Origin: Nocardioides oleivorans
Lineage (GTDB): Bacteria > Actinomycetota > Actinomycetes > Propionibacteriales > Nocardioidaceae
Direction of reading: 5' to 3'
Length of the DNA stretch: 64,000 bases
Assembly (NCBI RefSeq): GCF_004137255.1
Contig: NZ_SDWT01000001.1
Location: 124,001-188,000 of the forward strand
The stretch's first letter is position 1. Every line of letters starts with the position of its first letter. The notes below the pieces were generated by a model. The model searched no databases. It was not told the origin of the DNA and saw nothing but the letters and a program-made list of their open reading frames with translations. The position numbers and the translations under genes were made by a program. Shown here one piece after another: positions 1 through 8,787 of this stretch.

Positions 1-260
1 GGTGACGTGCTCGACGCCGTCGAGGTCGTCGACCACGAGCCGCGACGTCGTGCCCTGCCCCTCGTGCAGCCGGTGGTGGTCGAGGCGGGCGTCGATCCCG
101 GGCGCGCTCCGCGGACGGCCCAGCAGGCCGAGCGCCGCGAGCGGCACGAAGGGTGCGGCCAGCACCACCAGCGCCTCCTGGCCGAGCACCACCCCGCCGA
201 CCAGCCCGCCGAGCCCGAGCACGCTCGCGCGGACGAACGACGGGGTCGGCGTCCACGAGG

Positions 261-264
<4 letters not shown>
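1..264 (-). CDS. DUF58 domain protein, N-terminal fragment (cut by window edge)
   Basis: Only the first 88 codons lie in the window. The GTG start at 264 overlaps the MoxR stop codon as GTGA, so the two genes are translationally coupled. The visible protein begins MTSWTPTPSFVRAS and has a hydrophobic stretch at about residues 12-50 (two short membrane segments), followed by a soluble part that begins like the beta-rich region of DUF58 proteins. DUF58 proteins usually follow a MoxR ATPase gene and are thought to act with it in envelope protein assembly or stress responses. The family call rests mostly on position and on the two N-terminal hydrophobic segments, since the diagnostic C-terminal domain is outside the window. 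Confidence 0.7.
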
Positions 265-1233
<969 letters not shown>

Positions 1234-1247
<14 letters not shown>

Positions 1248-1677
1248 GGAGTGCCTCGATTCGGGTCAGGATGCGGTCGATGTCGGCGGGCGGGATGCGA
1301 CGTACGCCGTCCAGCTCGCGCCGGACCTCCTCGGCGAGGCCCGGGTCGCGCTCGCGCGCCAGGGCCACGAGCCGACGGCCCAGGGCGTCGGAGGGGTGGT
1401 CGGCCTGCTGGTGGGACGACAGGACCCGCAGGTCGGACGTGGGCTCGTCCACGCGGTCGGTCGAGGTCGGGAAGCCGTGGTGCCACTCGGCGGCGGGGAC
1501 GTCGACGGTGTCGATGACGAGGTAGGCCAGCGCGCACACGACGACGACCATCACGACGTACGCCACCGGTTGCGGCTCGAAGTCGAGCCACTGCGCGCCC
1601 GCGAAGCCGATCGCACCCAGGGCGGCCGCGCCGACGAGGCGCGCGCGCCACTGCCGCTCGAGGTGCGGCCGCCTCAT
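1234..1677 (-). CDS. Small membrane protein of the MoxR operon
   Basis: This 147-residue protein starts at ATG 1677, overlapping the upstream stop as ATGA. Residues about 12-55 contain two hydrophobic segments (LVGAAALGAIGFAGAQW and VAYVVMVVVVCALAYLVI), probably a membrane hairpin. The C-terminal half is charged and helical. I do not recognise a named domain. Small two-span proteins are common between the DUF4129 and MoxR genes in actinobacteria, which suggests a subunit of the same envelope complex. A longer reading of this frame upstream is antisense noise over the DUF4129 gene, so the internal ATG is preferred. Confidence 0.8.
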
Positions 1678-2471
1678 GCGCGCACCCCCAGGCCGTGGCG
1701 GATCACGGCCAGCGCGTCGAGCGCGATCGCGCGGTGCTCCTCGGTGATGGGGTGGTCGGAGAACCGGGCCTCGCGGTAGAGCTCGGCCAGCCGGTTCACC
1801 GACCCGCCGTCGGCGGCGACGAGGTCGAGGACGCGGATGGCGTACTCCGACGAGGTCTCCGACGCGCGACGAGGCACGCCGGCCCGCTCGCCCTGCACCT
1901 CGAAACGGTGCCAGGCCGACACGATCGCGTTGCGCGGCTCGCCGTCGCGCAGCAGGGCGTCCTGCGCCTCGGCGTCGGCGACCATCTCCTCGACCACGCG
2001 GACCGGCTCGGAGAGCACGTCGAAGGCGACGGCGGACCGCGCCTCCTCGCCCCTCCGGAACCGGATCGAGCGCACCGCGACGAACGCCAGGAAGCCCAGC
2101 AGCCCGAGCACGGCGGCCAGGAGCAGCACCTCCAAGGTCCAGACGACGACCTTCACCCAGACGGGCGGCTCCGCCCGGGCGGCCATGTCGCGGGCGTCCT
2201 GCAGCGTGGTGTCGGGCGGCTGGCAGTAGGGGCGATCGGCCGCGTCGTCGGGAGTCTGCACGGTGGTCGAGCCGTCGGGGTTGGTCGTGACCGGGAGCGG
2301 GATGCAGGTCTGCGTCCCGGTCGTCACGCTGGCCGGCTGCGGGCCCGGACCGGTGAAGACCTCGTCCGGTCCGATCAGCGTCGCCCACGCGACGAGCACC
2401 ATGAACAGGGTCGTCGCGGCGACCACCAGCACGGCGCGTACGCCGGGCGGGAGGGCCGGGAGCACACGCAT
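1674..2471 (-). CDS. DUF4129 domain membrane protein
   Basis: 265 residues. A first membrane segment lies at about residues 13-33 and a second at about 105-130 (VVVWTLEVLLLAAVLGLLGFLAF in part). Between them is an exported loop with two cysteines. The cytoplasmic C-terminal region contains the DUF4129 hallmark: AIVSAWHRFE, then SSEYAIRVL, then LAELYREARFSDHPIT. DUF4129 domains occur at the ends of transglutaminase-like proteins or alone in MoxR/DUF58 operons. This is the first gene of the operon visible here; its start at 2471 follows a non-coding gap, so the operon promoter probably lies within 2472-2536. Confidence 0.85.
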   Translation of the reverse strand: MRVLPALPPGVRAVLVVAATTLFMVLVAWATLIGPDEVFTGPGPQPASVTTGTQTCIPLPVTTNPDGSTTVQTPDDAADRPYCQPPDTTLQDARDMAARAEPPVWVKVVVWTLEVLLLAAVLGLLGFLAFVAVRSIRFRRGEEARSAVAFDVLSEPVRVVEEMVADAEAQDALLRDGEPRNAIVSAWHRFEVQGERAGVPRRASETSSEYAIRVLDLVAADGGSVNRLAELYREARFSDHPITEEHRAIALDALAVIRHGLGVRA

Positions 2472-2536
2472 GGCGCGACCCTAGGTGAGTGGGTCGCGCC
2501 ATGCGAGCGGGGCGCGGCAATGGTGCTGGATCGTTG

Positions 2537-2562
2537 CCGAAGGGCTCCGAGATGCCCTTCGG
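2537..2562 (-). terminator. Hairpin terminator after the serine protease gene
   Basis: A perfect 9-bp stem (CCGAAGGGC / GCCCTTCGG) with an 8-base loop lies 28 bases downstream of the protease stop codon on the minus strand. There is no U-tract, as is usual in high-GC actinobacteria. It separates the protease from the DUF4129 operon read in the same direction. Confidence 0.6.
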
Positions 2563-2589
2563 GAAGGAGTCGCCGCGCGGTGGGGGAGG

Positions 2590-3462
2590 TCAGAGGACGG
2601 GCGTGAAGGGCTCCGTCCCGAGGGCGAGCTGCAGGCCCGCGATGCCCGAGTGCTGCTGGGCGTAGGCGAGCTCGCGGGAGAAGTCGCCGATGTTGTTCGA
2701 CGCCGGCAGCGGCGCCAGGCCGAGCGTGGAGAGCGTGCCGACCGCCTGGCCGTCGGCGTCGAGGAAGGCACTGCCGGAGTCACCGGGGATGCCGGGCGTC
2801 ACGGTGTAGAGCGGATGCGTCCAGCCGTTGTCGGCCGCGTCCTGCCCGAGGCTGATGCCGGTCTTGGGCGAGAGCTGCTCGACGCCGCCGCGCAGGCCGG
2901 AGTTGCCGAAGCTGTAGACCCGGTCGCCGGTGGCGGTCCCCGTCGTGTCGATGCCGACCGGTCCGCCCCAGAACGGGATCGACGGGTTGACCTTGCCGGT
3001 GTCGGCCGCGTCGACCTTGACCAGGGCGAAGTCGTTGTAGGCGCAGGTGCTCGCGTCGGTCTCACCGCGCGACTGCATCGTGTTCCACGAGCTGTAGGCC
3101 AGCGTGCCGGCGCCGACCTGGGTGCCGGGCGTCAGGACGCTGCCGTTGCGGTTGAACGTCACCCGCGTGCCGAGGGGGAGGGTGCCGGCGTCGCAGCCGT
3201 CGGTGTCGGTCGCCTCGCCCAGGCCGGAGCAGTGCGCAGCCTGGCCGACGTAGACCGAGCCGGCAGCGTCGGTGAGCACGAAGTTGGCCGTGCACTGGCC
3301 CGACCCCTCGGTGTTCGTCTGGACACCGGGAGTGATGGCGGCCGAGCCGGCAGGTGCCCAGGTCGGTGCCGCGGACGCCGGGCCCGCGACCGAGGCTAGC
3401 CCTCCGGCGAGGGCGAGGCCCGCGGCGGAGGCGAGGAGCTTCGGGGAGGTACGCATGTACAC
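2590..3462 (-). CDS. Secreted trypsin-like (S1 family) serine protease
   Basis: 290 residues. A Sec-type signal peptide at residues 1-32 ends in GPASAAP. The chymotrypsin-fold catalytic triad is complete: His77 in QAAHCSG, Asp144 in YNDFALV and Ser229 in PGDSGSA. Cysteine pairs near the His and Asp motifs fit an extracellular enzyme. Either Met1 (3462) or Met3 (3456) could be the start; both leave the signal peptide intact. The gene is monocistronic, with a hairpin after its stop. It most resembles the small secreted S1 proteases of actinobacteria; the substrate is unknown. Confidence 0.9.
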   Translation of the reverse strand: MYMRTSPKLLASAAGLALAGGLASVAGPASAAPTWAPAGSAAITPGVQTNTEGSGQCTANFVLTDAAGSVYVGQAAHCSGLGEATDTDGCDAGTLPLGTRVTFNRNGSVLTPGTQVGAGTLAYSSWNTMQSRGETDASTCAYNDFALVKVDAADTGKVNPSIPFWGGPVGIDTTGTATGDRVYSFGNSGLRGGVEQLSPKTGISLGQDAADNGWTHPLYTVTPGIPGDSGSAFLDADGQAVGTLSTLGLAPLPASNNIGDFSRELAYAQQHSGIAGLQLALGTEPFTPVL

Positions 3463-3518
3463 CCAACGAGGGATGGCTCGAACGGGTTACGCACGAGTAG
3501 TCAGATGTGACCACGTGA

Positions 3519-3680
3519 CGGTGGGGCAGGCACCCGTGGTCGTCCTCGGACGGTAAAGAGTTCGGCCTTGTCTCCGGCAAGGTCACCCTCTCCCCCAGGC
3601 CCTCGCCGACCGCGAGGCTGAAGGTCGCGATCACCGGCACGGGCATCAAGGCACGCACCGTCACGGTCACGCGCGGCTGA
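3519..3680 (+). pseudogene. Possible 3' remnant of a secreted-protein gene
   Basis: A 53-codon open stretch on the plus strand has no ATG/GTG/TTG start in frame and ends with TGA at 3678. From about 3552 it reads KEFGLVSGKVTLSPRP, then ARLKVAITGTG, then ARTVTVTRG. The alternating Val/Thr pattern looks like the last strands of a beta-sandwich or Ig-like repeat. The stop is followed 11 bases later by a strong hairpin. This looks like the tail of a gene whose 5' part was lost, but chance coding in high-GC DNA is a real alternative. Confidence 0.3.
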
Positions 3681-3691
3681 CCCGAGCACGA

Positions 3692-3726
3692 CGAAGGCCC
3701 CCGACCATCACGGTCGGGGGCCTTCG
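3692..3726. terminator. Bidirectional hairpin terminator
   Basis: A perfect 15-bp stem (CGAAGGCCCCCGACC / GGTCGGGGGCCTTCG) with a 5-base loop ATCAC. It lies 11 bases past the MoeZ stop on the minus strand and 11 bases past the stop of the plus-strand remnant, so it could end transcription from both sides. Confidence 0.85.
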
Positions 3727-3737
3727 GTCGTGAGTTG

Positions 3738-4937
3738 TCAGTACGTCGGCTGGCTGGGGTCGATCTGGCTGACCCAGGCGACCACGCCGCCGCCCACGTG
3801 GACCGCGTCGGCGTACCCGGCTCCCTTGACGATCGCCAGCGTCTCGGCCGAGCGCACGCCCGACTTGCAGTGCATGACGATCTGCTTGTCGCTGGGCAGC
3901 TGGGTGAGCGCGTTGCCGTTGAGGAACTCGCCCTTCGGGATCAGGACCGAGCCCGGGATGTGGTTGATCTCGGCCTCGTTGGGCTCGCGGACGTCGACGA
4001 GGACGAAGTCGCGCTCGCCGTTCTCGCGCTCCTTGAGCATGTGCTCGAGCTGGACGACCGAGATCGTCGAGCCGACGGCGGCCTCGGCCGCCTCGTCGGA
4101 GACCGCACCGCAGAAGGCGTCGTAGTCGATGAGCTCGGTGACGGTGGCGTTCTCGCCGCACAGCGCGCAGTTGGGGTCCTTGCGGACCTTGAGCTTGCGG
4201 TACTCCATCTCGAGAGCGTCGTAGATCATCAGCTTGCCGGCGATCGGCTCACCGATGCCCGTCAGCAGCTTGATGGCCTCGTTGACCTGGATCGAGCCGA
4301 TGGACGCGCACAGCACGCCCAGCACGCCGCCCTCGGCGCAGCTCGGGACCATGCCCGGCGGCGGCGGCTCGGGGTAGAGGCAGCGGTAGCACGGCAGGTC
4401 CTCGCCGAGCATCGGCGCGAACACCGATGCCTGGCCGTCGAAGCGGTAGATCGAGCCCCAGACGTAGGGGATCCCGAGGAAGTACGCCGCGTCGTTGACC
4501 ATGTAGCGGGTGGCGAAGTTGTCCGTGCCGTCGACGATCAGGTCGTAGCCGCGGAAGACGTCGAAGACGTTGTCGTTGTCGAGGCGCTCCTCGTGGAGCA
4601 CGACCTCGACGTAGGGGTTGATCTCGGCGATCGACTCCTTGGCCGAGAGGCCCTTGGGCTTGTCGATGTCGCTGACGCCGTGGATGACCTGGCGCTGGAG
4701 GTTCGACTCGTCGACCGTGTCGAACTCGCAGATGCCGAGCGTGCCGACACCCGCGGCAGCCAGGTAGAGCAGCGCGGGCGAGCCCAGGCCACCGGCGCCG
4801 ATGACCAGCACCTTCGCGTTCTTCAGCCGCTTCTGCCCGGTCATCCCGACGTCGGGGATGATCAGGTGCCGGCTGTAGCGCCGTACCTCGTCGATGGTGA
4901 GGTCGGCGGCGGGCTCGACCAGTGCAGCGAACGACAC
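3738..4937 (-). CDS. moeZ: Adenylyltransferase/sulfurtransferase MoeZ
   Basis: 399 residues. The N-terminal ThiF/MoeB-type E1 domain (about 15-260) activates the C-terminus of a sulfur-carrier protein: it has the nucleotide loop GAGGLGSP near residue 48, NLQRQVIH near 79, and zinc cysteines in CYRC and CALC. The C-terminal rhodanese domain has the persulfide loop CKSGVRS, with the active cysteine near 357. In mycobacteria the orthologue (Rv3206c) sulfurylates carriers for molybdopterin and cysteine or thioamide synthesis. The GTG start at 4937 is chosen because AGGAGAG lies 6 bases upstream; the open frame extends further but only antisense to the TetR gene. The neighbourhood matches mycobacteria. 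Confidence 0.95.
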   Translation of the reverse strand: MSFAALVEPAADLTIDEVRRYSRHLIIPDVGMTGQKRLKNAKVLVIGAGGLGSPALLYLAAAGVGTLGICEFDTVDESNLQRQVIHGVSDIDKPKGLSAKESIAEINPYVEVVLHEERLDNDNVFDVFRGYDLIVDGTDNFATRYMVNDAAYFLGIPYVWGSIYRFDGQASVFAPMLGEDLPCYRCLYPEPPPPGMVPSCAEGGVLGVLCASIGSIQVNEAIKLLTGIGEPIAGKLMIYDALEMEYRKLKVRKDPNCALCGENATVTELIDYDAFCGAVSDEAAEAAVGSTISVVQLEHMLKERENGERDFVLVDVREPNEAEINHIPGSVLIPKGEFLNGNALTQLPSDKQIVMHCKSGVRSAETLAIVKGAGYADAVHVGGGVVAWVSQIDPSQPTY

Positions 4938-5096
4938 GTCTTCTCTCCTCGGATCGGGTGCCGGTGCAACAGCACCGACGCGCTCCATGTTCCCCGCGCC
5001 GCCAAGGCGCGCCGGACGACGTCCCGCGATGCGGACGCCGGCAGGGGGACTCCGGGCGGCTAGGCTCACCCGGACCGCACTACCCAGGAGTACGAC

Positions 5097-5735
5097 GTGA
5101 CTGCAGGCCATCTGGACCAGGAAGCACCCCGACCGCGCGGCGGGCGGATGCCTCGACGCGAGCGTCGTGTCCAGCTGCTGGAGTCGGCCCTCGAGGTGTT
5201 CGTCGCGCAGGGCTACCACGCCGCCGCGATGGACGACATCGCCGAGCGGGCGGGCGTGTCCAAGCCGGTGCTCTACCAGCACTTCCCGGGCAAGCTCGAC
5301 CTCTACCTCGCGCTGCTCGACGCCTCGTGCGACACGATCATCGAGAACTGCCGCGAGGCCCTCACCTCCACCTCGGACAACAAGGACCGGGTCGCGGCGA
5401 CGATGAAGGTCTTCTACAGCTACGTCGCCTCCGAGGAGGGCGCGTTCCGGCTGGTCTTCGAGTCCGACCTCACCAGTGAGCCCGACGTGCGCGAGCGGGT
5501 CGACCGGGTCACCATCGAGTGCGCGTCACTGATCGCCGACGTGATCCGCAGCGACACCGGCCTTCCCGACGAGGCCTCCGAGCTGCTCGCGGTGTCGCTG
5601 GTGGGAATGGCGCAGGTGTCCGCGAGGTTCTGGCTCGCGGGTGGCGGAGAGATCACCCAGGACGACGCCGCGGCCCTCATCGCGGGCCTGGCGTGGCGCG
5701 GGATCCGGGGTTACCCGATGACCGACGACCACTGA
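5097..5735 (+). CDS. TetR-family transcriptional regulator
   Basis: 212 residues, GTG start. The N-terminal helix-turn-helix (about residues 22-70) contains LLESALEVFVAQGYHAAAMD, AERAGVSKPVLYQHFPGKLDLY, the standard TetR signature. The C-terminal ligand/dimer region is all-helical. It is divergent from moeZ and 64 bases upstream of the DUF3107 gene, the same arrangement as Rv3208-Rv3208A in M. tuberculosis. It probably controls itself and the adjacent genes; the ligand is unknown. The first 17 residues are Pro/Arg-rich, so a start a little further in cannot be excluded. Confidence 0.92.
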   Translation: MTAGHLDQEAPRPRGGRMPRRERRVQLLESALEVFVAQGYHAAAMDDIAERAGVSKPVLYQHFPGKLDLYLALLDASCDTIIENCREALTSTSDNKDRVAATMKVFYSYVASEEGAFRLVFESDLTSEPDVRERVDRVTIECASLIADVIRSDTGLPDEASELLAVSLVGMAQVSARFWLAGGGEITQDDAAALIAGLAWRGIRGYPMTDDH

Positions 5736-5799
5736 TCCGCACCACCCCTGTAGAACTGCTGGTACAACGCACCACCCCCTGAGCTGAGGAGCAAATCCC

Positions 5800-6018
5800 G
5801 TGGAGGTCAAGATCGGCGTGCAGCACGCCCAGCGCGAGCTCGTGCTCGACACCGACAGCACGCCCGAGGACATCGAGAAGCAGCTCGGCGAGGCACTCGC
5901 CGGCAACGGCGTCCTGCACCTGAAGGACACCAAGGGCCGCGCGGTCGTCGTGCCGGCCGACAAGATCGCCTACGTCGAGCTCGGCTCGCCGTCCGCGGCG
6001 ACGGTCGGCTTCCGCTGA
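5800..6018 (+). CDS. DUF3107 family protein (TB9.4-like)
   Basis: 72 residues from GTG 5800, preceded by GAGGAG 7 bases upstream. It begins MEVKIGVQHAQRELVLDTDS and contains DKIAYVELGS near the C-terminus, matching the short DUF3107 proteins found almost only in actinobacteria. The M. tuberculosis relative Rv3208A (TB9.4) sits in the same place next to a TetR gene. The small alpha/beta protein has no signal or membrane segment. Its function is unknown; conserved pairing with the TetR gene suggests a shared role. Confidence 0.9.
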   Translation: MEVKIGVQHAQRELVLDTDSTPEDIEKQLGEALAGNGVLHLKDTKGRAVVVPADKIAYVELGSPSAATVGFR

Positions 6019-6049
6019 GCCGACCCGCACACGCAGGGGCCGGGGCGCC

Positions 6050-6364
6050 ATGGGGCTGATCTGGACGGTCGTCGTCACGGTCGTCCTCGGCCTCGTCATC
6101 GGCTTCCTCGGCAAGGCCGTGGCGCCGGGGTCGCGCGACAACATCCCGCTGTGGCTGACGGTCGTGTGCGGCGTGGTCGGCGCCTTCGTCGGCAGCTACC
6201 TCTACTACGCCGTGTTCGGGGTGTCCGGCAACAACCCCGGCGGCGACATGTACGACACCAGCCGCGGCATGGACTGGTGGCGCCACGTGTGGCAGGTCGG
6301 GTCGGCGGCCGTGCTCGTCGTGGTCGCCGCGACCATCACCGGGCGCCACGACCGCGACGCCTGA
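6050..6364 (+). CDS. Small three-span membrane protein
   Basis: 104 residues with hydrophobic segments at about 3-24, 36-58 and 82-98. The Gly-rich first two segments (LGLVIGFLGKAVAPG and GVVGAFVGSYLYYAVFG) resemble GlsB/YeaQ/YmgE-type transglycosylase-associated proteins, although the last segment and the loop (GNNPGGDMYDTSRGMDWWRH) are not typical. It is 31 bases after the DUF3107 gene and codirectional, and a membrane protein (Rv3209) is in the same place in M. tuberculosis. Function unknown. Confidence 0.75.
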   Translation: MGLIWTVVVTVVLGLVIGFLGKAVAPGSRDNIPLWLTVVCGVVGAFVGSYLYYAVFGVSGNNPGGDMYDTSRGMDWWRHVWQVGSAAVLVVVAATITGRHDRDA

Positions 6365-6370
6365 CCAGGC

Positions 6371-6418
6371 CGGTCGTCAGTTCGGTCGTCAGGTCGGTCG
6401 GCAGATCGGTCGTCAGGC
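6371..6418 (+). repeat. Four 12-bp tandem repeats
   Basis: Four consecutive 12-base units with consensus CGGTCGTCAGGT start at 6371, 6383, 6395 and 6407; the third has GGC for GTC and unit ends vary. The array fills the gap between two convergent genes and runs across the stop codon of the ferritin-like gene (6413-6415). It may have arisen by slippage. Confidence 0.8.
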
Positions 6419-7099
6419 CTCGAGCCCGAGCTCGGCCATCCGGGCCGTGTGGAGCTCGGTGAGCCGGGTGAACATCCGCCCGAGCGCGGCCAGGTCGAGC
6501 CCTGGCCGGTCCACTCCCCCGGCCAGCAGCGCGGTCAGCGCGTCGCGGTCCCCCGCGACCCGCTGCGCCTGCGTCAGCGCCTCGCCCATCAGCCGGCGAC
6601 CCCACAGCGCGAGGCGGCCGCCGAGCCGGTGGTCCTCGGCGATGCCCGCGCGCACCCGGTCGACGATGAAGGCGGTCTGCCCGGAGTCCTCCAGCGAGGC
6701 GATGATGACCTCGCGGGTCTCGGCGTCGAGGTAGGCCGCGATCTCGCGGTAGAAGTCCGCGGCGAGGCCGTCGCCGACGTAGGCCTTGATCAGGCCCTCG
6801 AAGTAGTCCGCCGGCGCGGTGTGGGCGTGGAAGGCCTCGAAGCTCGCCCGGAACTCCTGCATCGCCTCGGCCGGATCGGCGCCGAGCTCGGCGATCCGGG
6901 CGACCAGCTTCTGCAGGTGCCCGAACTCCGCGGTGGCCATCGCGCCGATGGCGATCTTGTCGTCGATGCCCGGCGCCATCTTGGCGTCCTCGACCAGCCG
7001 CTCGAAGGCCGAGAGCTCGCCGTAGGCGATCGCACCGAGGAGGTCGATCGCGGCCAGGCGGTAGTCCTCGTCGGGCGATCCCTCAGCCGATGCGCTCAT
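6413..7099 (-). CDS. Ferritin-like fold protein (Rv3210c-like)
   Basis: 228 residues, almost entirely helical. It resembles the ferritin-like tRNA-(ms2io6A)-hydroxylase-type family that occupies this place in mycobacteria (Rv3210c). Helical segments carry candidate metal ligands: AYGELSAFERL near 31, TAEFGHLQKLV near 56 (Glu and His spaced as in di-iron helices), and ETREVIIASLEDSG near 130. I infer a four-helix di-iron or degenerate di-iron protein; whether metal binds is uncertain. The stop codon lies inside a tandem repeat. Start is ATG 7099. Confidence 0.8.
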   Translation of the reverse strand: MSASAEGSPDEDYRLAAIDLLGAIAYGELSAFERLVEDAKMAPGIDDKIAIGAMATAEFGHLQKLVARIAELGADPAEAMQEFRASFEAFHAHTAPADYFEGLIKAYVGDGLAADFYREIAAYLDAETREVIIASLEDSGQTAFIVDRVRAGIAEDHRLGGRLALWGRRLMGEALTQAQRVAGDRDALTALLAGGVDRPGLDLAALGRMFTRLTELHTARMAELGLEA

Positions 7100-7229
7100 G
7101 CGCGCAGCCTAGCGATAGGATCGGGACAACCGAGCCGCCGACGACTGTGCCGGTGGCCGCCTGTATGTGCGCGGTCGGTAGCCCTTCGCAGGGCCCTCGC
7201 AGATCCTTTCCGAGTCACTGACCGCATCC

Positions 7230-8672
7230 GTGTGGGACCTCCCGACTCTTGAAAGCGACACCGTGACCACCTTCCGTGACATGGGCGTGCACGCCCAGAT
7301 CTGCGACGCGCTCGAGCGCGCCGGCATCACCACCCCCTTCGCCATCCAGGAGATGACCCTCTCGGTCGCCCTGCTCGGCACCGACCTCATCGGCCAGGCC
7401 CGCACGGGCACCGGCAAGACGCTGGCGTTCGGCATCCCGGTGCTGCAGCGCTCCGTGGCGCCGTCCGACCCGGCCTACGCCGACCTGCCGCAGGGCAAGC
7501 CGCAGGCGCTGATCGTCGCGCCGACCCGTGAGCTCGCGCTCCAGGTCTCCGGCGACCTCGCCCTGGCCAGCGCGGACATGGGCCTGCGGGTCCTCACCGT
7601 CTACGGCGGCGTCGGCTACGAGCCGCAGCTCGAGGCCCTCGACGCCGGCGTCGACATCGTCGTCGGCACGCCCGGACGCCTCATCGACCTCGCCAACCGC
7701 CGCGCGCTCGACCTCTCCCACGTCCACGCGCTCGTCCTCGACGAGGCCGACGAGATGCTCGACCTCGGCTTCCTGCCCGACGTCATCACGCTGCTCTCGA
7801 AGACCCCCGAGACCCGCCAGACGATGCTGTTCTCCGCGACCATGCCCGCCGCGATCGTGGCGCTGGCCCGCACCCACATGCGCCACCCGATGAACATCCG
7901 CGCCGAGTCGTCCTACGAGAACGCGACCGTCCCGGCGACCGCGCAGTTCATCTACCTGGCCCACGACCTCGACAAGCCCGAGATCATCGGGCGCGTGCTC
8001 CAGGCCGAGGACGCCGACAAGATGATCGTCTTCACCCGCACCAAGCGCCAGGCCCAGCGGATCGCCGAGGACCTCGCCGAGCGCGGCTTCAAGGCCTCCC
8101 CCCTGCACGGTGACATGGCGCAGGTCGCCCGCGAGAAGGCGCTGGCCCGCTTCCGCGAGGACAAGGTCCAGGTCCTCGTCTGCACCGACGTCGCGGCCCG
8201 CGGCATCGACGTCCGCGGCGTGTCCCACGTCATCAACTACACCTGCCCCGAGGACGACAAGACCTACGTCCACCGCATCGGCCGCACCGGGCGCGCGGGA
8301 GCCACGGGCACCGCGATCACCTTCGTGGACTGGGCCGACGTGCACCGCTGGAAGATGATCAACAAGACGCTCGACCTGCCCTTCGACGAGCCGCAGGAGA
8401 CGTACTCGACCTCCGAGCACCTCTTCCACGACCAGGGCATCCCGGCCGGCACCAAGGGCCGCATCGTCCCGCCCGCCCCGCCTGCGCCCAAGGCCGAGCG
8501 CACGCCGCGCGAGGGCTCGCGTGGCGGCAGCCGCTCCGGCGGCTCCTCCCGCGGCTCGGGCTCCGAGTCCGGCGCGGGGTCGGCGGAGAAGTCCGGTGAC
8601 GCTCCGCGTCGCCGCAACCGCAACCGTCGCCGTACGCGCGGTGGCTCCGCGGTCGAGACGCCCAACTCCTGA
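7230..8672 (+). CDS. DEAD-box ATP-dependent RNA helicase
   Basis: 480 residues. All superfamily 2 motifs are present in order: Q motif (PFAIQ), motif I (ARTGTGKT), PTRELA, TPGRL, DEAD, SAT, HGDMAQ, ARGIDV and HRIGRTGR. After about residue 410 the tail is rich in Ser, Gly and Arg and ends RRRNRNRRRTRGG, a typical RNA-binding tail. It corresponds to Rv3211 (RhlE) in the conserved block. The 5' end is uncertain: GTG 7230 has no ribosome-binding site, and GTG 7263 (codon 12, VTTFRDMGVHAQ) is an equally good start with GAAAG upstream. It probably acts in RNA unwinding during mRNA decay, ribosome assembly or cold stress. Confidence 0.95.
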   Translation: MWDLPTLESDTVTTFRDMGVHAQICDALERAGITTPFAIQEMTLSVALLGTDLIGQARTGTGKTLAFGIPVLQRSVAPSDPAYADLPQGKPQALIVAPTRELALQVSGDLALASADMGLRVLTVYGGVGYEPQLEALDAGVDIVVGTPGRLIDLANRRALDLSHVHALVLDEADEMLDLGFLPDVITLLSKTPETRQTMLFSATMPAAIVALARTHMRHPMNIRAESSYENATVPATAQFIYLAHDLDKPEIIGRVLQAEDADKMIVFTRTKRQAQRIAEDLAERGFKASPLHGDMAQVAREKALARFREDKVQVLVCTDVAARGIDVRGVSHVINYTCPEDDKTYVHRIGRTGRAGATGTAITFVDWADVHRWKMINKTLDLPFDEPQETYSTSEHLFHDQGIPAGTKGRIVPPAPPAPKAERTPREGSRGGSRSGGSSRGSGSESGAGSAEKSGDAPRRRNRNRRRTRGGSAVETPNS

Positions 8673-8680
8673 CCACGCTC

Positions 8681-8744
8681 GATATCTAGGGACGATCTGG
8701 TGGGCCGGGCGACCGGTTCACCTACGAGATCGTCCCTAGATATC
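8681..8744. repeat. 18-bp perfect inverted repeat between convergent genes
   Basis: GATATCTAGGGACGATCT at 8681-8698 and its exact reverse complement at 8727-8744 are separated by 28 bases. The arms are much richer in A+T than the surroundings. It lies just past the helicase stop and before the ParA-like stop, so it could act as a terminator, but the long arms and composition also fit a dispersed palindromic element. Confidence 0.85.
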
Positions 8745-8787
8745 CAGGTTGGGGCCATCCAGGCTGGGGGCCACCCAGGCCCAGGTG

